Below, piece after piece: positions 57,225-64,000 of a DNA stretch of 64,000 nucleotides. The stretch spans positions 1-64,000 of the forward strand of contig NZ_FOLS01000005.1 of the NCBI RefSeq assembly GCF_900112375.1, written 5' to 3'. Below the pieces are notes generated by a model, which was given only the letters and a program-made list of their open reading frames with translations, did no database searches and was not told the origin of the DNA. Within the stretch, counting starts at the first letter, position 1, and every line of letters begins with the position of its first letter. Source of the DNA: Pseudomonas citronellolis (lineage in GTDB: Bacteria; Pseudomonadota; Gammaproteobacteria; Pseudomonadales; Pseudomonadaceae). A program made the translations under genes and the position numbers.

Positions 57225-58818
57225 GGCCGGATGCGCTCCTTCACGCTGGCGTAGGTGAGGCGGTGCTTGCGGGCGATGGAGAGGGCGTAGGACAGCCGGT
57301 CCGGCGGCTTGCGCAGGACCTTGAAGGTGCGCCGGGACGGGTCGTCCGGGTCGACGCAGCTCATCATGCTGACGATGGTCTCGCCCATCTGCGTCAGCTC
57401 GTGGATGAAGGTGACGCACACGCAGAGGGCGTCCAGTTCGATGATCCGCCCGAGGATCTTCTGGCCGAGGAAGGCGGCGTCGGCGGCGGTGGTCGAGGAG
57501 AAGATTTCGTTGATCAGCACCAGGCTGCGCTCGCTGGCGCCTTCGAATATGCCGCGGGCGCGGAGCAGGTCGTCCTGCAGCTTGCCGCGCAGGTCGCCGG
57601 GGCGCTCCTGTTTTTCGAACAGGGTGAACAGGCGGTCGAAGAGGAACAGCTCGGCGGACCCGGCCGGCACCCGGCAGCCGATGCAGGCCAGGTAGTGCAG
57701 CTGGCCGAACAGGCGGGCGAAGGTGGTCTTGCCGCCCTGGTTGGGGCCGGAGACCACCAGGATGCGTTCCCGTCCGGCAAGCTCGAAGTCGTTGCACACC
57801 ACCTCCAGCTTGTTGCTGTTGCGCACCAGGCGGCTGGCCAGGGCAAGGTCGAAGGCGTTGCGGGCGAACACGGCCTTGCTGTCGGTGCGCACGCCGGGGA
57901 AGCAGAAGCTCATGCCGGCCTCCACCAGCGGCTGGATGTAGGCCAGGTACGCCAGGTAGAACTGCACCTCGCGGTCGAAGGTTTGCACGGTGTCGTCGAG
58001 GAAGCCGGCATGCCTGTCGCAGAATTCCGCCTGCTCGGCGAAGACCTCCGGGTAGAGCTGCGCCACCATGTCCAGCACCGCCGCCTCGACGTGGTTCATG
58101 CCCGGCCATTCGTTGAACTTGGCGTGGTAGTCGCGCACGTCGCCCTGGCGGAACTTGGCGAAGGTCCTGTCGATGGCCGTGCTGATGTCCTCGGTCGGCT
58201 CGTAGCGCTGGACGCGGACCTGGTTGCCGCTGATCAGCATCGAGTAGGTGACGGCGCCGAGCCCGTCGAGCAGGTGGCGGGTGTCGCCGGCCAGGCCGGC
58301 GAAGCGTTCCGAGGCCAGGTAGCGCCCCAGGTACGCCAGTAAGCCGCGCAGGCCGCGCGACTCGAAGGGGCGGGCGGCCAGGGCCTGGGCCAGTTGGTTG
58401 AGCGTGGCGCAATAGACGCGCACCGCCTCGACGAAGCTGCGCTGCTGCTGGCGCGGGTAGTAGAGCTTCTCTTCCGGCACCAGGTGCCGGCGCACGGCGC
58501 GCATGCCGGCGGCGAAGGCCTGGAGGTCGGCGAGCAGGCCGGGGTCGAGCAGGTCGTGCATCACCTCCTGGCGGTAGACGATGGCGTCGAGGTCGTCCAG
58601 GTGGGTGTAGAAGAACGGCTCCAGGTCGTACTCGTGGCGGTCGGCGGTGATGGCGTCGACCACCTGGTCGAGGTTCAGGTCCTTGAAGCAGGGCGGCGGC
58701 GCGCTGGCCAGGGGCGGGCGCCGGGGAAGAGGATGCTGTGGAAGTCGCCGGCTTGGGTGTCCGCGACCTGCGGATCGAGCGCGGCGGTGCCGGAAAGCGG
58801 CTGCATGGCTGATGACAT
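57221..58818 (-). CDS. MutS-domain-V ATPase, first of a pair (apparent frameshift near codon 36)
   Basis: Most of the protein reads in one frame from PPLASAPPPCFKDLNLDQVV onwards, with Walker A SGPNQGGKTT and Walker B LVLINEIFSSTT (again Asn for Asp). The natural start, ATG at 58818 (MSSAMQPLSGTAALDPQVAD) with GGAGG 8 nt upstream, is in a different frame that reads ...FHSILFPGARP. Adding one C in the CCCC run at 58711-58714 joins both into FPGARPLASAPPPCF. Either the gene is frameshifted or the sequence has a homopolymer error. The alternative ATG at 58825 keeps the frame but leaves no spacing for the ribosome-binding site. Confidence 0.8.
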
Positions 58819-58856
58819 GATCCATTCCTCCGGGGGCGGATGTCGTCCGGGGTCAT

Positions 58857-58905
58857 GCAGGCATCATCAGCACGGGGGCGGTTAAAGGAGGAATGCCATC
58901 TCCTG
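58857..58905 (-). ncRNA. Fluoride riboswitch aptamer 4 (crcB motif), upstream of mutS pair
   Basis: On the minus strand the blocks CAGGAGATGGCATTCCTCC, TTTAACCGCCCCCG and TGCTGATGATGCCTGC are present. No terminator follows. Instead CATTCCTCC of the aptamer (58895-58887) is exactly complementary to GGAGGAATG (58831-58823), which contains the ribosome-binding site of the first mutS gene. This points to translational control. Confidence 0.93.
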
Positions 58906-58945
58906 GGTTTCAACCCTAGCAGAATCCCGTTGCGTCCGCCGGTGC

Positions 58946-58987
58946 TTGACGACAGACTTCATCCCTGATTTATTGAAACCGGTTTCA
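58946..58987 (+). promoter_or_regulatory. ptxS promoter with PtxS operator 1
   Basis: A -35 TTGACG (58946-58951), a 17-bp spacer and a -10 TTTATT (58969-58974) are followed at once by the perfect palindrome TGAAACCGGTTTCA (58974-58987). This palindrome is the recognised PtxS site. Overlap with the -10 fits autorepression. Confidence 0.85.
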
Positions 58988-59027
58988 TAGCCCTTCCAGC
59001 AGAAGCGCATACAAAAGGATCGCAAGG

Positions 59028-60050
59028 GTGAACGACATGCTGCCGCCTGCCCGCGGGCGGGTCACCATCAGCGAGGTGGCCCGTGCTGCCGGCGTCTCCA
59101 AGGCCACGGTCTCGCGCTACATCGGCGGCGACCGGCAACTGCTCGCCGACGCCACCGCCCAGCGCATCGAGGCGGTGATCGAGCAACTCGGCTACCGCCC
59201 CAACCGCATGGCCAGCGGCCTCAAGCGCGGCCGCACGCGGCTGGTCGGCATGCTCCTGGCGGACATCCGCAACCCTTACTCCATCGCCGTGATGCACGGC
59301 GTGGAGACCGCCTGCCGCCAGCACGGCTACAGCCTGGTGGTGTGCAACACCGACCGCGACGACGAGCAGGAGCGCCTGCACCTGGAAGCGTTGCAGTCGT
59401 ACAACGTCGAAGGCCTGATCGTGAACACCCTCGGCCACCACGCCGGCGAGCTGGCCAGCCTGGCCCGCGAGCTGCCCATGGTGCTGGTGGACCGCCAACT
59501 GGAAGAGCTGCGCTCCGACCTGGTGGGGCTGGACAACGCCGATGCCGTGGAGCAGGCCCTGGACCACCTGCAGGCCCGCGGCTACCGCGACATCCTGGCG
59601 GTCAGCGAACCGCTGGACGGCACCAGCTCGCGGCAGGAGCGGGTGGCCGCCTTCCAGGCCTCCATCGCCCGCCGGCCCGGCCTGCGCGGCCAGGTGCTGG
59701 AAACCGGCGGCGACCTGCGTGGGCAGCTGGCCGCCTTCCTCGCCGGCGCCGGGCACGGCCCGCAGGCGCTGTTCACCTGCAACGGCGTGGCCACCCTGTG
59801 CGCCACCCGCACCCTGCACGAGATGGGCGTGCGCCTGTTCGACGAGGTCGGCCTGCTGGCCCTCGACGAACTGGACTGGTACCCCCTGGTCGGCGGCGGT
59901 ATCACCGCCCTGGCCCAACCCACCGAACGCATCGGCCAGGCGGCCTTCCAGTGCCTGCTGGAACGCCTGCAGGGCGCCACGCTGCCGGCGCGGCGCCTGG
60001 ACCTGCGCGCCGAACTCATCGTCAGAGGCTCCACCCCAGCACGCGGCTGA
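59028..60050 (+). CDS. ptxS: LacI-family regulator PtxS
   Basis: The 340-aa repressor has the LacI helix-turn-helix VTISEVARAAGVSKATVSRYI and a periplasmic-binding-like effector domain. PtxS controls ketogluconate use and binds 2-ketogluconate as effector. Two TGAAACCGGTTTCA sites flank the gene (58974 and 60092), supporting repression of itself and of kguEKTD. An alternative ATG lies at 59037. Confidence 0.93.
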   Translation: MNDMLPPARGRVTISEVARAAGVSKATVSRYIGGDRQLLADATAQRIEAVIEQLGYRPNRMASGLKRGRTRLVGMLLADIRNPYSIAVMHGVETACRQHGYSLVVCNTDRDDEQERLHLEALQSYNVEGLIVNTLGHHAGELASLARELPMVLVDRQLEELRSDLVGLDNADAVEQALDHLQARGYRDILAVSEPLDGTSSRQERVAAFQASIARRPGLRGQVLETGGDLRGQLAAFLAGAGHGPQALFTCNGVATLCATRTLHEMGVRLFDEVGLLALDELDWYPLVGGGITALAQPTERIGQAAFQCLLERLQGATLPARRLDLRAELIVRGSTPARG

Positions 60051-60091
60051 AACCGGGGCGGCCCGGCGCCGCTCTGGTTTTCGGCTAGAAA

Positions 60092-60105
60092 TGAAACCGG
60101 TTTCA
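60092..60105. promoter_or_regulatory. PtxS operator 2 upstream of kguE
   Basis: A second perfect TGAAACCGGTTTCA palindrome lies 27 bp upstream of the kguE start. It would repress the kgu operon until 2-ketogluconate is present. Confidence 0.9.
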
Positions 60106-60132
60106 TCCGGCTGAACGAGAAGGACAAGAACA

Positions 60133-60909
60133 ATGCACGCGAACCCCGTATCCATCAGCCTGTCCAGTTTCGGCGCCGATGCCGTGCGCCAGCGGGGCCA
60201 GGCCGCCTACCTGGCGCTGCTGGCCGAGGCCGGCGCGAGCCGCGTCGAATGGCGCGAAGAACTCTTCGACGCGCTGCCCGATGCCGCCACCCTGGCTGCG
60301 GCCAGCGCCGCCCAGGGCCTGGAAAGCCTGTACTCGGCGCCGCTGGAGCTGTGGCGCGCCGACGCCAGCCTGGAGCCGGCGGTGGCCGAACGCCTGCGCC
60401 TGGCAGGGGAGGCCGGCGCCGTGGCGCTGAAGGTTTCCCTCGGCCACTACCGCGACGAATGCGACCTGGAGGCCCTGCGCCCCTTGCTGGCGCAGGGGCC
60501 GGCGCTGCTGGTGGAGAACGACCAGACCGCCCAGGGCGGCCGCGTCGAGCCGCTGCTGCGCTGCTTCCGCCGCGCCGCCGAGCTGGGCCTGCCGCTGGCC
60601 ATGACCTTCGACATCGGCAACTGGCACTGGCAGGGCGAGTCGCCGCAGCAGGCCGCGCGCCTGCTCGGGCCCTGGGTGCGCTACGTGCATTGCAAGGCGG
60701 TGCGCCGCCGCGAGGACGGGCGCCTGGTGGCCGTAGCGCCGCAGCCCGCCGACCTCGACGAGTGGGAGGCGCTGCTGGCGCGCTTCGCCCCCGGCGTGCC
60801 GCGCGCCATCGAATACCCGCTGGCCGGCGACGATCTGGCCAGCCTGACCCGCGAGCAGGTCGCGCAACTGGCGCAGCTGGGCCGCGCCGCGGAGGTGCGC
60901 CATGGCTGA
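60133..60909 (+). CDS. kguE: KguE, TIM-barrel epimerase-like protein of ketogluconate operon
   Basis: This AP-endonuclease-2-like TIM-barrel protein has 258 aa. Motifs include VEWREELFD, LLVENDQTAQGG and AMTFDIGNWHWQGE. It is the first gene of the kgu operon in P. aeruginosa and relatives; its exact reaction is not firmly established (sugar epimerase/isomerase type). It overlaps kguK by 8 bp. Confidence 0.9.
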   Translation: MHANPVSISLSSFGADAVRQRGQAAYLALLAEAGASRVEWREELFDALPDAATLAAASAAQGLESLYSAPLELWRADASLEPAVAERLRLAGEAGAVALKVSLGHYRDECDLEALRPLLAQGPALLVENDQTAQGGRVEPLLRCFRRAAELGLPLAMTFDIGNWHWQGESPQQAARLLGPWVRYVHCKAVRRREDGRLVAVAPQPADLDEWEALLARFAPGVPRAIEYPLAGDDLASLTREQVAQLAQLGRAAEVRHG

Positions 60910-61855
60910 ACACGACGTGCTCTGCTTCGGCGAGACCATGGCCATGTTCGTCGCCGAGCAGTGCGGCGACCTGGCCGAGGTGGAAGGCTTCGGCAAGCGC
61001 ATCGCCGGCGCCGACAGCAACGTGGCCATCGGCCTGGCGCGCCTGGGCCTGCGGGTGAACTGGCTGAGCCGGGTGGGCGACGACTGCCTGGGCCGCTTCG
61101 TGCTGGCCAGCCTGCGCCGCGAGGGCCTGGACTGCGACGGCGTGGAAGTGGACGCGCAGCACCCCACCGGCTTCCAGCTCAAGGCCCGCTGCGACGACGG
61201 CAGCGACCCGCGGGTGGAATACTTCCGCCGCAATTCGGCGGCCAGCCGCATGTCGCCGACGCTGCTGCGTCCGGGCCTGCTGCGCGCCCGCCATCTGCAC
61301 GCCACGGGCATAGTGCCGGCGCTTTCGGCGAGCTGCCGCGAGCTGTCCCATCAACTGCTGGACGCCATGCGCGCCGCCGGCCGCAGCGTCTCCTTCGACC
61401 CCAACCTGCGCCCCTCGCTGTGGCCGGACCGCGCCACCATGGTGCGCGAGATCAACGCCCTGGCGTCCAAGGCCCACTGGGTGCTGCCGGGCCTGGAGGA
61501 GGGCCGCCTGCTGACCGGCCGCCAGTCGCCCGAGGCCATCGCCGGCTTCTACCTTGAACAGGGCGTGGAGTGCGTGGCCATCAAGCTCGGCGCCGAGGGC
61601 GCCTACTTCCGCGATGCCGACGGCCGCGAAGGCGTGGTGCCGGCGCAGCCGGTGGCGCGGGTGGTGGACACCGTGGGCGCCGGCGACGCCTTCGCCGTGG
61701 GCGTGATCAGCGCCCTGCTGGAAGGCTGCGACCTGCGCCACGCGGTGGCCCGCGGCAACTGGTGCGGCAGCCGCGCGGTGCAGTCGCGTGGCGACATGGA
61801 AGGCCTGCCCCTGCGCCACGAACTCGAAGCCCACGACGCCCGCCTGCGCGCCTGA
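60902..61855 (+). CDS. kguK: 2-ketogluconate kinase KguK
   Basis: The PfkB-family sugar kinase (317 aa) phosphorylates 2-keto-D-gluconate to the 6-phosphate. The N-terminal glycine-rich motif is KRIAGADSNVAIGLARLGL; the C-terminal signature with the catalytic aspartate is DTVGAGDAFAVGVIS. It is coupled to kguE by an 8-bp overlap. Confidence 0.93.
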   Translation: MAEHDVLCFGETMAMFVAEQCGDLAEVEGFGKRIAGADSNVAIGLARLGLRVNWLSRVGDDCLGRFVLASLRREGLDCDGVEVDAQHPTGFQLKARCDDGSDPRVEYFRRNSAASRMSPTLLRPGLLRARHLHATGIVPALSASCRELSHQLLDAMRAAGRSVSFDPNLRPSLWPDRATMVREINALASKAHWVLPGLEEGRLLTGRQSPEAIAGFYLEQGVECVAIKLGAEGAYFRDADGREGVVPAQPVARVVDTVGAGDAFAVGVISALLEGCDLRHAVARGNWCGSRAVQSRGDMEGLPLRHELEAHDARLRA

Positions 61856-61925
61856 CCCGGACCCTAAGATCGCCGGCCCGGCCGGCACCTGTTGCGACAA
61901 GAACAACAAGCTCAGGAGAAATGCC

Positions 61926-63203
61926 ATGCAGATCGACCGACTCGCCCCACGCCGCTGGTGGCACATCATGCCCATCGTCTTCATTACCTACAGCCTGGCC
62001 TACCTGGACCGCGCCAACTACGGCTTCGCCGCCGCCTCCGGCATGGCCGGGGACCTGAACATCACCCCGGCGCTGTCCTCGCTGCTGGGCGCGCTGTTCT
62101 TCCTGGGCTACTTCTTCTTCCAGGTGCCCGGCGCCATCTACGCCGAGAAGCGCAGCGTGAAGAAGCTGATCTTCGCCAGCCTGATCCTCTGGGGCGGCCT
62201 GGCCACGCTCACCGGCATGGTCCGCGACGTCTACCTGCTGGTGGGCATCCGCTTCCTGCTGGGCGTGGTGGAGGCGGCGGTGATGCCGGCCATGCTGATC
62301 TACCTCTGCCACTGGTTCACCCGCGCCGAGCGCTCGCGGGCCAACACCTTCCTGATCCTCGGCAACCCGGTGACCATCCTCTGGATGTCGGTGCTCTCCG
62401 GCTACCTGGTGAGCCAGTTCGACTGGCGCTGGATGTTCATCATCGAGGGCCTGCCGGCGGTGCTCTGGGCCTTCATCTGGTGGCGCCTGGTGGATGACCG
62501 CCCGGCCCAGGCCAAGTGGCTGGACGAGGCCGAGAAGGCCGCGCTGCAGCGGGCCCTGGCCGCCGAGCAGCAGGGCATCAAGCCGGTGAAGAACTACCGC
62601 GAGGCGTTCCGCTCGCCCAAGGTGATCATCCTCTGCCTGCAGTACTTCTGCTGGAGCATCGGAGTGTACGGCTTCGTGCTCTGGCTGCCGTCGATCCTCA
62701 AGCAGGCCTCGGGCCTGGACATCGTCAGCGCCGGCTGGCTGTCGGCGCTGCCGTACCTGGTGGCGGTACTGGCGATGCTCGGGGTGTCCTGGGCCTCGGA
62801 CCGCCTGCAGAAGCGCAAGCGCTTCGTCTGGCCGCCGCTGCTGGTCGCCGCTCTGGCCTTCTACGGCTCCTACGCCCTGGGCAGCCAGCACTTCTGGGCC
62901 TCCTACGCGCTGCTGGTGATCGCCGGCGCCTGCATGTACGCGCCCTACGGACCGTTCTTCGCCATCGTTCCGGAAGTGCTGCCGAGCAACGTCGCCGGCG
63001 GCGCCATGGCGCTGATCAACAGCATGGGCGCGCTGGGCTCGTTCTCCGGCTCCTGGCTGGTGGGCTACCTCAACGGCGCCACCGGCGGGCCCGGCGCCTC
63101 CTACCTGTTCATGTGCGGCGCGCTGCTGGCGGCCGTCGCCCTGACCGCCATCCTCAACCCCTCGCAGAAAGCCGAGCGCCTTCGTCCGGCGCTGGGCCAC
63201 TAG
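61926..63203 (+). CDS. kguT: 2-ketogluconate MFS transporter KguT
   Basis: This 425-aa MFS protein is of the anion:cation symporter type, with 12 helices (first: HIMPIVFITYSLAYLDRANYG). It imports 2-ketogluconate, which is formed periplasmically from gluconate. The start at 61926 has AGGAG 8 nt upstream and lies 70 bp after kguK; the frame extends upstream into kguK without homology. Confidence 0.92.
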   Translation: MQIDRLAPRRWWHIMPIVFITYSLAYLDRANYGFAAASGMAGDLNITPALSSLLGALFFLGYFFFQVPGAIYAEKRSVKKLIFASLILWGGLATLTGMVRDVYLLVGIRFLLGVVEAAVMPAMLIYLCHWFTRAERSRANTFLILGNPVTILWMSVLSGYLVSQFDWRWMFIIEGLPAVLWAFIWWRLVDDRPAQAKWLDEAEKAALQRALAAEQQGIKPVKNYREAFRSPKVIILCLQYFCWSIGVYGFVLWLPSILKQASGLDIVSAGWLSALPYLVAVLAMLGVSWASDRLQKRKRFVWPPLLVAALAFYGSYALGSQHFWASYALLVIAGACMYAPYGPFFAIVPEVLPSNVAGGAMALINSMGALGSFSGSWLVGYLNGATGGPGASYLFMCGALLAAVALTAILNPSQKAERLRPALGH

Positions 63204-63215
63204 GAAGATTCGACC

Positions 63216-64000
63216 ATGAAGAAACGCATCGTCCTCTACAAGCGCCTGTCCGACGCGCTGATGCAGCGCCTGCAGGCCCACGCCGAGGTGACCCTGATCG
63301 AGGACCCGGCCGCCGACGGCCTGGCCCGCCTGCGCGCGGCGCTGCCCGGCGCCCAGGGCCTGCTGGGCGCCAGCCTGCGCCTGGACGCCGCGCTGCTGGA
63401 CCTGGCGCCGCAGCTGGAGGCGGTCTCCAGCGTCTCGGTGGGCGTGGACAACTACGACATCGCCGAGCTGGAGCGCCGCGGCGTGCTGCTCACCAACACC
63501 CCCGACGTGCTCACCGAGACCACCGCCGACACCGGCTTCGCCCTGCTGCTGGCCAGCGCCCGGCGGGTGGCCGAGCTGGACCGCTGGATCCGCGCCGGGC
63601 ACTGGCAGAGCGGCATCGGCCCGGCGCAGTTCGGCTGCGACGTGCATGGCAAGAGCCTCGGCATCGTCGGCATGGGCCGCATCGGCGAGGCCCTGGCGCG
63701 CCGCGCCCAGGCCGGCTTCGGCATGCAGGTGCTGTACAGCGCGCGGCGGCCGCGGCCGGAGGTGGAGGCCCGCTACGGCGCGCGCCACCTGCCGCTGGAT
63801 GCGCTGCTGGGCGAGGCCGACTTCGTCTGCCTGTGCGTGCCGCTGAGTGCTGAAACGGAGGGGCTGATCGGCGAGCGCGAACTGGCGCTGATGAAGCCTT
63901 CGGCCATCCTGGTGAACATCTCCCGCGGCCGCGTAGTGGACGAAGAGGCGCTGCTGCGGGCCCTGCGCGAGCGGCGCATCCGCGGCGCCGGCCTGGACGT
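63216..64000 (+). CDS. kguD: 2-ketogluconate 6-phosphate reductase KguD (partial, runs off window)
   Basis: The visible 261 codons form a D-2-hydroxyacid dehydrogenase: N-terminal substrate part, then NAD(P)-binding GIVGMGRIGEALARR and NISRGRVVDEEALLRAL. The catalytic arginine/histidine region is partly beyond the edge. The enzyme reduces 2-keto-6-phosphogluconate to 6-phosphogluconate, feeding Entner-Doudoroff metabolism. It starts 12 bp after kguT. Confidence 0.92.
   Translation, partial: MKKRIVLYKRLSDALMQRLQAHAEVTLIEDPAADGLARLRAALPGAQGLLGASLRLDAALLDLAPQLEAVSSVSVGVDNYDIAELERRGVLLTNTPDVLTETTADTGFALLLASARRVAELDRWIRAGHWQSGIGPAQFGCDVHGKSLGIVGMGRIGEALARRAQAGFGMQVLYSARRPRPEVEARYGARHLPLDALLGEADFVCLCVPLSAETEGLIGERELALMKPSAILVNISRGRVVDEEALLRALRERRIRGAGLD

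Noticed and set aside
57225..58913. 1063-codon frame joining upstream sequence to the second MutS gene
   Set aside because: The N-terminal 560 codons are a shadow of the first MutS gene in another frame and include the aptamer. The second MutS starts at 57224 with an ATGA overlap.

Overview
The window is chromosomal DNA from a very GC-rich Pseudomonas of the P. aeruginosa-like type. This is inferred from a mexEF-oprN efflux operon, a complete liuRABCDE leucine-catabolism operon, a ptxS-kgu 2-ketogluconate operon, gamma-glutamylpolyamine genes, and abundant Pseudomonas REP-type palindromes such as GTAGGAGCGAGCTTGCTCGCG. Codon bias towards G/C in third positions leaves many spurious antisense reading frames open; these were ignored.

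Layout. 1-330: right part of an IS481-type insertion sequence, cut by the window edge. 381-6477: MexE-MexF-OprN RND efflux operon (minus strand), with a terminator and an upstream LysR-type palindrome. 6859-14252: liu operon (minus), with a palindromic repeat in most of its intergenic gaps and a LiuR operator. 14431-20632: a sigma-54 activator followed by homologues of the quinohemoprotein amine dehydrogenase maturation genes qhpF, qhpE and qhpG. No structural genes are present, and a 600-bp repeat block sits in the middle. 20633-24193: a chemoreceptor and an outer-membrane porin. 24765-37142: a Pot-type ABC transporter, LysR and AraC regulators, an amidohydrolase with a CobW-type GTPase, and a gamma-glutamylpolyamine synthetase and oxidase pair. 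37654-43416: assorted small units, including a MoaD-like protein with a beta-propeller, a LysR/quinone-reductase divergon, an acetyltransferase, and a small DUF gene behind a striking set of alternative RNA hairpins.

43456-58905 is the most remarkable part. It is a fluoride-response island with four separate fluoride (crcB-motif) riboswitch aptamers driving four operons: (i) CPA-type antiporter, universal stress protein, HAD protein and histidine phosphatase; (ii) cyclopropane fatty-acid synthase, an extra enolase and a ZapE/AFG1 ATPase; (iii) the CrcB/FluC fluoride channel, DUF190, inorganic pyrophosphatase and dihydroxy-acid dehydratase; (iv) two MutS-domain ATPases. An MFS transporter without an aptamer sits among them. 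The operons combine fluoride export with extra copies of Mg2+-dependent enzymes that fluoride is known or expected to inhibit (enolase, pyrophosphatase), plus membrane and repair functions. Two riboswitches use a terminator that captures the aptamer's 3' strand. One (mutS) appears to sequester the ribosome-binding site instead. The first MutS gene carries an apparent one-base frameshift.

58946-64000: the LacI-type regulator PtxS with two perfect TGAAACCGGTTTCA operators and kguE-kguK-kguT-kguD; the last gene runs off the window.

All assignments come from reading the sequence and from recall of the protein and RNA families. No database search or folding program was run.
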